NCBI GenBank assembly: GCA_958437495.1 | Contig: CAUBOH010000007.1 | Location: forward strand, 1-64,000 | Length of the DNA stretch: 64,000 nt | Reading direction: 5' to 3' | DNA from: an uncultured Collinsella sp. | GTDB lineage: Bacteria > Actinomycetota > Coriobacteriia > Coriobacteriales > Coriobacteriaceae | Shown here: positions 17,542 to 26,049 of the stretch, piece by piece | How positions within the stretch are numbered: position 1 is the first letter of the stretch | Layout of the letters: each line of letters starts with the position of its first letter | Translations under genes and position numbers: made by a program | Notes under the pieces: model-generated | What the model was told of the DNA's origin: nothing | The model's database searches: none | The model's input: only the letters and a program-made list of their open reading frames with translations

Positions 17542-18672
17542 CTAACAGTCGATGACGTGCAGGTCGTGCGAGGTCTTGGTGAAAGGCTCGTAGCCGTTCT
17601 CGGTGACCACGCCGTAGTCCTCCAGGCGCACGCCGCCCACGCCGGGCAGGTACACGCCAGGCTCCATGGTGATAACCGAGCCGACCTCGATGATGTTCTT
17701 GCTGCGGTTGAAGTTGGGCAACTCGTGGATGTCGATGCCCACGCCGTGGCCCAGACCATGGTTGTAGTAATCGCCATAGCCGGCATCGCCAATGATCTTC
17801 TTGGAAAGCTTGAAAATGTCGTTGCCCTCGACGCCCGGATGGATGGCGGCGACGCACTCCTCGTGCGTACGGCGCACGAGCGCGTACAGGTCAAGCTGCT
17901 CCTGGGTGGGCTCGCCCATCACGACGGTGCGCGTCATGTCAGAACGATAATCGCAGTAGCCCGCACCGTAATCCATGAGGACGAAGTCGCCCTTCTCGAT
18001 CACGCGGTCGCTCGGCACGGCGTGCGGGTTGGCGGTGTTGGGACCGCTCGCCACGATGGAGCCAAAGGCCAAGCTGTCGGCGCCGTTGGCGAACATAAAG
18101 TTCTCGAGCTCGTTGCGAACCTGCTTCTCGGTCATGCCGGGCTTAATAAAGCCGAGCATGTGCTGGAAGGCGGCGTCGGTGATCGACTGCGCATGGCGCA
18201 TGAGCTCGATCTCCTCGGCGTCCTTGATGGCGCGCATCTTACGGATGTCGTCATGCATCAGCGGCAGCATGCAGGCAACGGAGCGGTCCTCCAGACCACG
18301 CTGAATACCCTGGTAAAAGCTAATCTGCATGTCATCCTCGACAGCGCAGACGCGGCACTTGTTGGCCGCGATCTTGCCGGCGACCCAGCCGGGAATGGTG
18401 CCCTCGTCCATGTCGTAGACCCAGGGGCTGCAGGCGGGCGCGTTCTCCTCAAAGCTGTTGAGGTAGCGCGAGTCGGTGTGGAACAGGCACTGGTCAGCCG
18501 TAATAAACGCGGCGTGCGGGAACTCGAAGGTGTAGTCGAAGACGCCCTTCACGCCCGTGAGCCAACGAAGGTTGGCCTCGTCGCGCACCACGATGGCATC
18601 GTAGCCACGCTCGACCATCAGGGCACGGACGCGCTCGATACGACCGGCAGGACCAGCAGCAAACTCAGACAT
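17542..18672 (-). CDS. pepP: Xaa-Pro peptidase (M24 family aminopeptidase P-like)
   Basis: A 376-residue M24 metallopeptidase. It has an N-terminal creatinase-type domain (about 1-140) and a pita-bread catalytic domain. The metal ligands are visible: the two aspartates in [18 protein letters not shown], the histidine in [13 protein letters not shown], the glutamates in TMEPGVYL and [15 protein letters not shown] is 6 nt before the start. It lies upstream of efp, a common pairing, though a terminator separates them. Confidence 0.93.
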   Translation of the reverse strand: MSEFAAGPAGRIERVRALMVERGYDAIVVRDEANLRWLTGVKGVFDYTFEFPHAAFITADQCLFHTDSRYLNSFEENAPACSPWVYDMDEGTIPGWVAGKIAANKCRVCAVEDDMQISFYQGIQRGLEDRSVACMLPLMHDDIRKMRAIKDAEEIELMRHAQSITDAAFQHMLGFIKPGMTEKQVRNELENFMFANGADSLAFGSIVASGPNTANPHAVPSDRVIEKGDFVLMDYGAGYCDYRSDMTRTVVMGEPTQEQLDLYALVRRTHEECVAAIHPGVEGNDIFKLSKKIIGDAGYGDYYNHGLGHGVGIDIHELPNFNRSKNIIEVGSVITMEPGVYLPGVGGVRLEDYGVVTENGYEPFTKTSHDLHVIDC

Positions 18673-18702
18673 GCAGTTTCCTTTCTTAATGTCCTCAATA
18701 AA

Positions 18703-18765
18703 AGCGGGACGGGCTCAATCGGCGCATGGAACCGCGAACGATTCACAACCGATAAAACCCGTCCC
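18703..18765 (-). terminator. Possible terminator downstream of the aroB-like gene
   Basis: Arms GGGACGGG (18706-18713) and CCCGTCCC (18758-18765) pair around a long interior holding a second ATCGG/CCGAT pairing. On the minus strand the tail is GCTTTTATTG. The long loop makes termination less certain. Confidence 0.5.
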
Positions 18766-18801
18766 CCAACATGATACGAAAGACGATGGATGTCAATAAA
18801 C

Positions 18802-19911
18802 TTAGAGAAGTTCCTTGCGAGAAGCCAAATAGGCTGTCGCATGGCGCTCGAGGACATCGTCGTCCACGGCGTTAAGACGAATGGCGCCAAGTGCCGCGGG
18901 CAGCGGCAGCATCGTGCGATTGGAGCGCGCGAACTGCTGCCTGCGGAACTCCGCAATAAAGGCCGCCGGTTCAAGGTCGAAGGCGAGCTCCTCGATTCCA
19001 AAGTCCTCCAGGCAATCATCGACCTCAAACACATAGTCGATATCGAAGTCGCAGGCATCGTGGGCCAGGCGCGTCTCAAAGCGCATGCCCTCGGACAACA
19101 GCTGGTAGGCAGGGACCTGCGCCGCGGCATTGCCCAGGCAGGCGCGCAGCGTACGCTCCCCTGTCTTGCCAAAATCGAGCGCATGGCGAGCGCTCGGGTT
19201 CGTGGCCATAAGCACGTCCTTACGGGCGGTCTGGGACCACTGCACGGCATTGACGAGTGCAACTTCCTCGCCGGCAAGAATCTCGGGGACCGTCTCGGAG
19301 AACTGGTTCCAGCGCGACTTGCTGCTCGAGAGCATAGTGCCCACGAGCACCGCATAGCCAAGCTTAAGGTCCTCGGGGCCGGCCTCGCGAACAAGGTCCA
19401 GATTGCACACGACCAGACCGGGCTCGGGGCGCACCGCGATGGCGGGCAGCGCGTGGTCGCCCGAAGCGACGAGCGGCTCCATCGTCGTGGCGACCGTGAG
19501 CATAGCGTCGAATGTCGTCGGCAACAGTGCGCACTCGGTACGACCGCACCACTGGTTGGCGCACCAGCAAACAACCGAGCAGGTTGCGGCATCGCCAACG
19601 GAAACAACCAGGTCATCGCAGGTAATACCGTTAGCCGACAGCGCGCCAAAGACGACATCGGCATCGGACAGGGTGGCGCCATCGGGCGAAACCTCAAGCA
19701 AAAGCTGCGACACGGCAAAGCCGGCATCGACCAGCGCATGATCGACGACCTCACCAAAGCGCTCGGACACGGCTGCATTCCAAACAACCATCGCTCGCTT
19801 GGGCTTGCCCACAGCCGAGGCAAACATGCGCGACAGTTCCTCAAACGCGCCAAGCCCGACACGAACATCGACACTGCGGTTTTGGAAATTGATGAGTTGA
19901 CGGCGAATCAT
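18802..19911 (-). CDS. 3-dehydroquinate synthase-like protein lacking catalytic residues
   Basis: A 369-residue protein that aligns in length and order with AroB: a nucleotide-binding half with VVSVGDAATCSVV, the PTT of VPTTLL at 131-133, and a helical C-terminal half. The defining residues are missing. DSSVGGKT is replaced by ATTMEPLV (about 141-148), the GLAEVIKYG metal glutamate and lysine by GYAVLVG (185-191), and NLGHTFGH by DFGKTGER (246-253); the HGEAV histidine is also absent. The start at 19911 overlaps the aroK stop (ATGA). It could be a regulatory partner, a neofunctionalised enzyme, or a decaying gene with an intact frame. DHQ synthase activity looks unlikely. Confidence 0.7.
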   Translation of the reverse strand: MIRRQLINFQNRSVDVRVGLGAFEELSRMFASAVGKPKRAMVVWNAAVSERFGEVVDHALVDAGFAVSQLLLEVSPDGATLSDADVVFGALSANGITCDDLVVSVGDAATCSVVCWCANQWCGRTECALLPTTFDAMLTVATTMEPLVASGDHALPAIAVRPEPGLVVCNLDLVREAGPEDLKLGYAVLVGTMLSSSKSRWNQFSETVPEILAGEEVALVNAVQWSQTARKDVLMATNPSARHALDFGKTGERTLRACLGNAAAQVPAYQLLSEGMRFETRLAHDACDFDIDYVFEVDDCLEDFGIEELAFDLEPAAFIAEFRRQQFARSNRTMLPLPAALGAIRLNAVDDDVLERHATAYLASRKELL

Positions 19912-20441
19912 AGCAATCCACGCTCCAAAAGCATCTCGGCACAAAGGTACGAAACATCCTCAAAGGACTTATTGCGGATATCGAGGGTAAGATCGGCCGC
20001 TTGGCGATACAGCGGACGGCGATGCTCAAAAAGCAGCGCCGCGTGCTCGGGTGAACGGAAATCAGGTCGGGTATCGGACCGGCGAATCTGGCGCATCGAG
20101 TCCTCAAAGTCGCCTTCGAGGTACACACAAGTACCCATCTGGTGCATGAGTTCGATGTTTTCCGGCGTCTCGACGATGCCGCCCCCGCACGAAACCAACA
20201 GGCTGCGTTCGCTCTGAAGCGAACGAAGCGCCGAGGTCTCGAGCTCGCGGAAGCGCTCCTCGCCCTCGGTCTCAAAGATCTCGGTCACCGACTTGCCGCA
20301 ACGGCGAACCACCAGGCGGTCGGTATCGATAAACCGACGCTTGAACATGTTGCCGACGTTACGCGCGAGCGTCGATTTGCCCGCGCCCAAAAAACCGATA
20401 AAGAAGATGTGGTCGCAGCCGTGTTTGATGTGCTGGGACAT
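19908..20441 (-). CDS. aroK: Shikimate kinase
   Basis: A 177-residue P-loop kinase that phosphorylates shikimate. Walker A is GFLGAGKST (16-24), DTD (39-41) binds magnesium and shikimate, FRELE (64-68) carries the shikimate arginine, and CGGGI is the third substrate-binding loop; the RRPLYRQAADLTLD adenine/lid region is kept. Unlike its neighbour, it keeps its active-site residues. It is 8 nt downstream of the YqeG gene and overlaps the aroB-like gene. Confidence 0.9.
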   Translation of the reverse strand: MSQHIKHGCDHIFFIGFLGAGKSTLARNVGNMFKRRFIDTDRLVVRRCGKSVTEIFETEGEERFRELETSALRSLQSERSLLVSCGGGIVETPENIELMHQMGTCVYLEGDFEDSMRQIRRSDTRPDFRSPEHAALLFEHRRPLYRQAADLTLDIRNKSFEDVSYLCAEMLLERGLL

Positions 20442-20449
20442 AACGAGAC

Positions 20450-20947
20450 CTATTCCTCGCAGGGAAGGTCGCGCAGGGCCCGGCGCTCAAAAATACGGAA
20501 GATCTGCGTATACCACAGATCTTGGGTGGCTTGCGGCTTGACCAGAATGGTATCGACGCCGGCAAAGTTTCCGCTCCACACGTCGGTGTACAGCTGATCA
20601 CCGATCAGTACGGCCTCGTTAGCCGTGGCACCCAGGCGCTTAAGGCCCGCTTTGAGGGCAAAGGGCGCCGGCTTCATGGCATGGCTGATAGCATCGAGCC
20701 CCAGCTCGCGCGCCGACGCCATAACCTGGTCACGATGCCAGTTGTTGGACACCATGCATAGCTTAAAGCCCTTGGCATTGGCGGCCTCGAGCCAGGCGGA
20801 GACCGCAGCGGGTACCTGCTCGGTATCACGCGGCACCAGGGTGTTGTCGCGATCAAGCAGAATGGCGCGCTTGCCGTCGGCCCAGAGGGTATCGAGGTCG
20901 ATGCGATCGACCGAGGCAACATATCGTTTGGGGCTAAAAATCCTCAT
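20450..20947 (-). CDS. YqeG family HAD phosphatase
   Basis: A 165-residue HAD IIIA-subfamily phosphatase. Motif I is LLDRDNTLVP (nucleophile Asp in DxDxT), motif II is in MVSNNW, the lysine in KPAPFALK, and motif III is LIGDQLYTDVW. The family is related to mitochondrial phosphatidylglycerophosphatase GEP4, so a phospholipid or sugar-phosphate substrate is plausible. The start at 20947 lies 2 nt past the mltG stop; a TTG in the same frame at 20959 is the alternative. Confidence 0.88.
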   Translation of the reverse strand: MRIFSPKRYVASVDRIDLDTLWADGKRAILLDRDNTLVPRDTEQVPAAVSAWLEAANAKGFKLCMVSNNWHRDQVMASARELGLDAISHAMKPAPFALKAGLKRLGATANEAVLIGDQLYTDVWSGNFAGVDTILVKPQATQDLWYTQIFRIFERRALRDLPCEE

Positions 20948-20949
20948 GA

Positions 20950-22305
20950 TCAATTCCAAGACTGTTGATGCTCTTCGTAGGTCTTCGAGAAAAACTCCTC
21001 GTCCTGCGTAATGTAGAAATACAGGTCATCCGAGTCGGTCGGCTCAAGGGTGGCCTTGAGCGCCTCGAGCGACGGAGAGCAAATGGGCGTGGGCGGGAGG
21101 CCCTCGTGCTTATAGGTGTTATAGGGGCTATCACTCTGCAGGTCGTCAGCGGTAACCTCGCCACCGGTGACGTACATCATAGTGGCGTCACTGTTGAGGT
21201 AGCGCTGGCCATCGAGCTTGCCGGCCAGACGGTTGTAGAAGACCGAGGCCACGTGCGCGCGCTGGTCGGCGTTGAGGCCCTCGCGCTCGACGATGGAGGC
21301 AAGATTGACGATGTCGTAATCGGACATCTCCACGCCGTAGCGCTCCTTGAGATTTGCCTCACAGCTGGCAAAATCGAGCGATTTATACTCAGCGTTAAAC
21401 TGGTCGAGCATGGCGCGAATCACGTCATCAGCGCTCGGGTCCTTACCAAGCGAATAGGTCTTAGGGAACAGGAAACCCTCGAGCGAATCGTTCGCGGCGT
21501 CTTTAAGGAAAGCGTAATCATTCACATAATTGCTCGCCTTGGCCTGGTTAAGGAAGTCTTCCTTAGAAATGCCGTCGTACGCCTTGGCGACGCGGTCGGC
21601 GACCTGATCGACCGTCAAACCCTCAGGGATAGTCAGCGCATCGGAGCCGGCGTTGGGACCTTCCATAAGCTGCTGGACGACCTTAGTCGCGTCCATGAGC
21701 GTGGTAAACGAATACTTACCCGGCTTGAGCGACATATCGGCGTTGAGCTTTTTGACCGCAGCGTAGTAATCCTTGGGATTCTCGACGATATGGTTCTCGG
21801 AAAGGATCGAGGCGATGGTGTCGCCCGAAGCGCCTTCGGGAATCGTGATAGTAACTTGCTGGCCAGCTGCAACGTTCGCGTCCCCACCGGTAATGAAGCC
21901 CTTGACGGCCGGAACGACAAAGAAGACGATCGCAACCAGCGCCAGCACGGCGACGACGCCACCGATAATCATAGGCACCGGGGAGTTCTTCTTTTGGGCG
22001 CTGCGGCGAGCATGGGAGTTGTAACTTGAACGCGAGGCCGGGGCAACGCGGTGCGTGCCGTGGACCCGGTGAGAATGGCCATGAGATTGAGGGGTCTGCG
22101 CACGCTGAGCAGGCGCTTGCTGTTTAAAACGCGTACCACCGGTGGATTGCGCCGTGCGAGCAGCGGGTTGCTGAGGCACACGAGCAGACGAGTGCTGGGT
22201 CGAACGAGCAACAGGCTGTTGGGCCGCACGCCGCGTCGGCTGCGCAGGGCGCGGCACAGGCTGTGGTGTACGCTTCGGCTGGCGCGGATCGGAAGCACTA
22301 GGCAT
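20950..22305 (-). CDS. mltG: Endolytic transglycosylase MltG
   Basis: A 451-residue membrane-anchored murein transglycosylase that cuts nascent glycan strands. The first about 105 residues are a cytoplasmic Pro/Gln/Arg/His-rich tail, followed by one membrane segment (about 111-135), a LysM-like region and the YceG catalytic domain. NLASIVEREG holds the catalytic glutamate; SPYNTYKHEGLPPTPICSPS is the conserved late motif. GAGGAGG is 6 nt before the ATG. It overlaps the ruvX stop by 8 nt. Confidence 0.94.
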   Translation of the reverse strand: MPSASDPRQPKRTPQPVPRPAQPTRRAAQQPVARSTQHSSARVPQQPAARTAQSTGGTRFKQQAPAQRAQTPQSHGHSHRVHGTHRVAPASRSSYNSHARRSAQKKNSPVPMIIGGVVAVLALVAIVFFVVPAVKGFITGGDANVAAGQQVTITIPEGASGDTIASILSENHIVENPKDYYAAVKKLNADMSLKPGKYSFTTLMDATKVVQQLMEGPNAGSDALTIPEGLTVDQVADRVAKAYDGISKEDFLNQAKASNYVNDYAFLKDAANDSLEGFLFPKTYSLGKDPSADDVIRAMLDQFNAEYKSLDFASCEANLKERYGVEMSDYDIVNLASIVEREGLNADQRAHVASVFYNRLAGKLDGQRYLNSDATMMYVTGGEVTADDLQSDSPYNTYKHEGLPPTPICSPSLEALKATLEPTDSDDLYFYITQDEEFFSKTYEEHQQSWN

Positions 22306-22726
22306 GAGGAACCTCCTCGTTTTTACGATCGAGCCAGGTCTGCAAGAACAGGCTGGCGGCGATCATGTCAATCTTGCCCCTCATCTGCTTTTCGTTAAGG
22401 CCCTGCTCACGCAGAATGCGCTTGGCCTCTTGCGAGGACAGGCGCTCGTCCTCAAACTCCAGCGGAAGATCGAGTTCGTCGGCGATCTTTTGCGCCACGG
22501 CGGCAACGCGCTCGGCCTGGGGGCCGGGCTCGCCGGCCATGGTCAAGGGACGTCCGCTTACCAGGATATCAGGCTCATAGTCCTCGACCAGGTAACGGAA
22601 CGTCTTGGCCATACCGGTGACCTCGGCAGCCGGGAGCACCTTAACGGGCATCGCCATCTTGCCATCACGGCTCGAGACGGCGATGCCGATTCTGGTCTCC
22701 CCTATGTCCAGCGCAAGCGCGACCAC
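22298..22726 (-). CDS. ruvX: Holliday junction resolvase-like / pre-16S rRNA nuclease RuvX (YqgF)
   Basis: A 142-residue RNase H-fold protein. It has the N-terminal ALDIGETRIGIAVSS strand-loop with the first metal aspartate, the DERLSS acidic motif and the late KIDMIAASLFLQTWL aspartate. YqgF proteins process the 5' end of 16S rRNA and have been called Holliday junction resolvases. The start is GTG with AGGTAG upstream. It sits between alaS and mltG, the usual order. Confidence 0.92.
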   Translation of the reverse strand: MVALALDIGETRIGIAVSSRDGKMAMPVKVLPAAEVTGMAKTFRYLVEDYEPDILVSGRPLTMAGEPGPQAERVAAVAQKIADELDLPLEFEDERLSSQEAKRILREQGLNEKQMRGKIDMIAASLFLQTWLDRKNEEVPHA

Positions 22727-22743
22727 AGCGACTACCTAGGCTC

Positions 22744-25401
22744 TTAGGCGCCGAGCGCGGTCTTGGCGGCCGCGAGGGCATCGGCGATACCGGCGGCATT
22801 CTTGCCACCGGCCTGGGCCATGTTGGGACGACCGCCACCGCGACCATCGACCAGGCCCGCGATCTGCTTGATCACATTGCCGGCGTGGAAACCGGCCTTG
22901 ACGGCATCGTCGGAGCCGGCGGCGAGCAGGGCCGGGGTGCCCTTCTCGGTCACGCTGGCGACGACGCAGGCGACAGGGCCGGCGACCTTCTGGTGCACGG
23001 TATCCCAGACGTTGCGCAGGTCGGCAGCCTCAAGGCCCTGAAGCTCAGCGACGACGAGCTTGTATCCGCCGACCTCGACGGCACCTTCGATGGCGCTGGA
23101 GATAGCGTCGGAGGAGCCACCGGTCAGCGCCTTCTTGAGCTTATTGGACGTCTCGCGTAGCTCGGCCTGCAGGTTTTCCACGCGGGCGGGAACCTCGTCC
23201 GCACGGCACTTGAGCGCAGCGGCAGCGGCGTCGACGAGCGCCAGGCGGTTGGCCATGTAGTCGAGGGCGCCCTTAGAGGTCACGGCTTCGATACGGCGGA
23301 CGTTGGAGCCCGTAGAGGACTCGGAAATGATCTTGAACAGGCCAATCTCGGCGGTGTTAGCGGCATGCGTGCCACCGCAGAGCTCACGGGAGAACGGCTG
23401 GTCCTCGGCGCCCACGGAGACGACGCGGACGACGTCACCGTACTTCTCGCCAAACAGGGCGACAGCACCGGCGGCCTTGGCCTCGTCGATGCCCATGACG
23501 CGGGTCACGACCGGCTTGGAAGCGAAGATCTGCTGGTTGACCAGATCCTCGACAGCCTTGAGCTGCTCGGAGGACAGGGCCTCAAAGTGCGTGAAGTCAA
23601 AGCGCAGGTGCTCGGGCGTCACCAGCGAGCCGGCCTGGGAGACATGCTCGCCCAGGACCTGCTTAAGCGCGGCGTCGAGCAGGTGCGTGGCGGTGTGGTT
23701 GCGGCGCAGGAAGCCACGACGCTCGGCGTCGATCGCGGCGGTCACGGTAGCACCGACGGTCAGCGTACCCTCGGTGACGTGGGCGACGTGGGCATACAGG
23801 CCGTTGTGGTTCTTGGTATCGGATACGGTCAGTGCAACGCCATCGGCGGAAAGCTCACCGGCGTCACCCTGCTGGCCGCCCATCTCGGCATAGAACGGGG
23901 TGCGGTCGAGCACGACCTCGAGATCCTCGCCCGCGGCAGCGGACTCAACGGACTCACCGTTGCGCACGATGGCGACAACCTTGGCGCCCTCGATTACATC
24001 GTTGTGATAGCCGTCGAACTCGGTCGCAGCGACCTTGTCAGAAAGCTCGACCCACACGTCATTGAAGCTGCCCCAGGCGTCGCCCTTGGCGTTGGCGCGA
24101 GCGCGGGCCTTCTGGTCCTCCATGCAGGTGGTAAAGCCGTCCATGTCGACATCGTGGCCAGCGGTGCCGGCGATCTCGACGGTAAGGTCGATGGGGAAAC
24201 CGAAGGTGTCGTGCAGCTTAAAGGCAACATCGCCCGGAAGCACAGCGCCCTCGGCAAGCGCTGCCAGAGCCTCGTCCAGATAGACGCGGCCGTTGTCGAG
24301 CGTCGTGGAGAAGCGCTCCTCCTCGGAGGCGACAATGCCCTTAACGAGGGCGACGTTCTTGAGCAGCTCGGGGTAGGCCTCACCCATCTGAGCGTTGACC
24401 TCGTCGATGAACTTGGTCAAGAAGGCACCCTCGATGCCCAGCAGGCGACCGTGGAACACGGCGCGGCGAAGCAGACGACGCAAGACATACTCGCGACCCT
24501 CGTTACCGGGCAGGATGCCGTCAGAAATCATAAAGTCGACGGCACGGGAGTGGTCGGCGATGATGCGCAGCGAGCGGCTGGCACCGGAATAGTCATCGGC
24601 GTCATAAGTCTTGCCGCTGATCTTCTCGCCCAGCTTGATGAGGTGCTGCATCAGATCGCCGTCGTAGTTAGCGGTCTTGTGCTGCATGATGGCGGCCATG
24701 CGCTCCAGACCCATGCCCGTATCGAGGTTGCGGTGCGGCAGCTCCGGCATGGAGCCGTCCTCCTGGCGGTCGTACTGGGTAAACACGAGGTTCCAGAACT
24801 CCAGGAAGCGGTCGCAGTCGCAGCCGGGCTTGCAGTCGGGGCTGCCGCAACCGACCTCCTCGCCCATGTCAAAGTAGATCTCGGAGCACGGACCGCAGGG
24901 GCCGGTGGGGCCAGCGGCCCAGAAGTTGTCGTCCTCGCCCAAGCGGGAGATGTGATCCTCGGCAACGCCCAGGGAGCGCCACACGTCGTGGGTCTCGTCA
25001 TCCTCGGTAAAGACGGTAAAGTACAGGCGGTCGAGCGGCAGCTTGAACTCCTTGGTGATGAGCTCAAAGGCCCAAGCACAGGCCTGCTGCTTGGAGACGC
25101 CGCCAAAGGAGAAGTCGCCGAGCATCTCGAAGAAGGACAGGTGACGGCCGTCCTCGCCGATGCAGTCGATGTCGTTGGTGCGGACGCACTTCTGGCAGGA
25201 GATCGCGCCGATCTCCTTCATGGTCTTCTTGCCCTGGTAGTACTCCTTAAACTGGTTCATGCCGGCGTTGGCAAGCAGCAGCGAGGGATCGTCGGGAACA
25301 AGAGACGAAGAAGGATAAAGCTTAAGACCGCGCTCCTCAAAGAAGTTGAGGAACTTGGAGCGGATCTCGGCCGTAGTCATAGACGGGTAGTCAGCACTCA
25401 T
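22744..25401 (-). CDS. alaS: Alanine-tRNA ligase
   Basis: An 885-residue class II synthetase. The N-terminal catalytic core begins TTAEIRSKFLNFFEERG with GMNQFKEYYQG, and the editing domain carries the zinc ligands RNHTATHLLDAAL and CGGTHAANTAEIG. The C-Ala domain ends with VDGRGGGRPNMAQAGG. I chose the start at 25401 (MSADYPS), with GAGGAG 9 nt upstream. A terminator hairpin lies in the leader (25474-25503), suggesting attenuation. First gene of the ruvX-mltG-yqeG-aroK run. Confidence 0.96.
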   Translation of the reverse strand: MSADYPSMTTAEIRSKFLNFFEERGLKLYPSSSLVPDDPSLLLANAGMNQFKEYYQGKKTMKEIGAISCQKCVRTNDIDCIGEDGRHLSFFEMLGDFSFGGVSKQQACAWAFELITKEFKLPLDRLYFTVFTEDDETHDVWRSLGVAEDHISRLGEDDNFWAAGPTGPCGPCSEIYFDMGEEVGCGSPDCKPGCDCDRFLEFWNLVFTQYDRQEDGSMPELPHRNLDTGMGLERMAAIMQHKTANYDGDLMQHLIKLGEKISGKTYDADDYSGASRSLRIIADHSRAVDFMISDGILPGNEGREYVLRRLLRRAVFHGRLLGIEGAFLTKFIDEVNAQMGEAYPELLKNVALVKGIVASEEERFSTTLDNGRVYLDEALAALAEGAVLPGDVAFKLHDTFGFPIDLTVEIAGTAGHDVDMDGFTTCMEDQKARARANAKGDAWGSFNDVWVELSDKVAATEFDGYHNDVIEGAKVVAIVRNGESVESAAAGEDLEVVLDRTPFYAEMGGQQGDAGELSADGVALTVSDTKNHNGLYAHVAHVTEGTLTVGATVTAAIDAERRGFLRRNHTATHLLDAALKQVLGEHVSQAGSLVTPEHLRFDFTHFEALSSEQLKAVEDLVNQQIFASKPVVTRVMGIDEAKAAGAVALFGEKYGDVVRVVSVGAEDQPFSRELCGGTHAANTAEIGLFKIISESSTGSNVRRIEAVTSKGALDYMANRLALVDAAAAALKCRADEVPARVENLQAELRETSNKLKKALTGGSSDAISSAIEGAVEVGGYKLVVAELQGLEAADLRNVWDTVHQKVAGPVACVVASVTEKGTPALLAAGSDDAVKAGFHAGNVIKQIAGLVDGRGGGRPNMAQAGGKNAAGIADALAAAKTALGA

Positions 25402-25473
25402 AGAGGGAATCTCCTCGGTTTCACATCGAAACAGTTCAAACGTAACGATATTACCATCCCACCGCGCCTGTGC

Positions 25474-25503
25474 AAAAAAGAGGGCCGCCAAACGGCGACC
25501 CTC
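25474..25503 (-). terminator. Terminator hairpin in the alaS leader
   Basis: On the minus strand GAGGGTCGCC and GGCGGCCCTC form a 10-bp stem (one G-U) with a GTTT loop, followed by TTTTTTG. It lies 73 nt upstream of the alaS start. There is no minus-strand gene upstream, only the divergent 25597 gene, so it is an attenuator candidate rather than an ordinary gene end. No T-box motif is recognisable in the short leader. Confidence 0.7.
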
Positions 25504-25555
25504 CAGCGAAAGTGCACGTTATTTAGGACTAAGCAATCCTTTGAAAAAATGGTTT

Positions 25556-25564
25556 TGGTATAAT
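25556..25564 (+). promoter_or_regulatory. Extended -10 promoter of the small membrane protein
   Basis: TGGTATAAT matches an extended -10 (TGnTATAAT) 33 nt upstream of the start codon of the 25597 gene. A TTGAAA at 25541-25546 is too close to act as a normal -35. The GGTATAATACC core is palindromic, so it could also drive alaS on the other strand. Confidence 0.5.
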
Positions 25565-25596
25565 ACCGTTTAAGAATCATCCGGAAGGAGCGACCG

Positions 25597-26034
25597 ATGA
25601 ATACCAAACGATTTATCTTGAATGCACTTCTGACAGCAGCAATATTGACGCTCTTCGTCTTCTCGGACTTATACATGAATCACCCAAGATTTGGATATGC
25701 TTTATACGCTGTGTTTTCCGGCGAAACAACTTACAACACCATAGGTTTCATTGACGCAATCTTTTTCTATGTAGTCGGCCCCGTATCAAGCGAACTGGTC
25801 GCTTTTCTTGTCTGCTTCAACCTGAATCTACAAAGCCAAACTCATTCAACGACTTCGGCCAAACAAGGAATCAATCTCTTCGTAATAATGATAATTCTGC
25901 AAATTGCGACAGTGTTGATTATCGCCCTGACCGCAACAAACATTTTGAAGTATGAGTTCGGATTCATCGCGAGCTGCCTGATGGCAATTGCCGCGGGTAT
26001 AGCGTTTTCGTATACAACTCCGGCAAAGAAGTAG
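25597..26034 (+). CDS. Small four-helix membrane protein of unknown function
   Basis: A 145-residue protein with four hydrophobic segments (about 7-24, 48-80, 90-113, 118-138), basic ends and no recognised motif. GGAAGGAG is 6 nt before the ATG and an extended -10 lies upstream, so it appears to be a real gene. Its base composition and codon use are far more AT-rich than the neighbours, suggesting recent transfer. It converges on the AI-2E gene with only 15 nt between stops. I do not recognise a family. Confidence 0.75.
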   Translation: MNTKRFILNALLTAAILTLFVFSDLYMNHPRFGYALYAVFSGETTYNTIGFIDAIFFYVVGPVSSELVAFLVCFNLNLQSQTHSTTSAKQGINLFVIMIILQIATVLIIALTATNILKYEFGFIASCLMAIAAGIAFSYTTPAKK

Positions 26035-26049
26035 CTCGACTAACAGGGC

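Noticed and set aside
23365..25563. 732-codon open frame opposite alaS
   Set aside because: A shadow of alaS, without domain or initiation signal.
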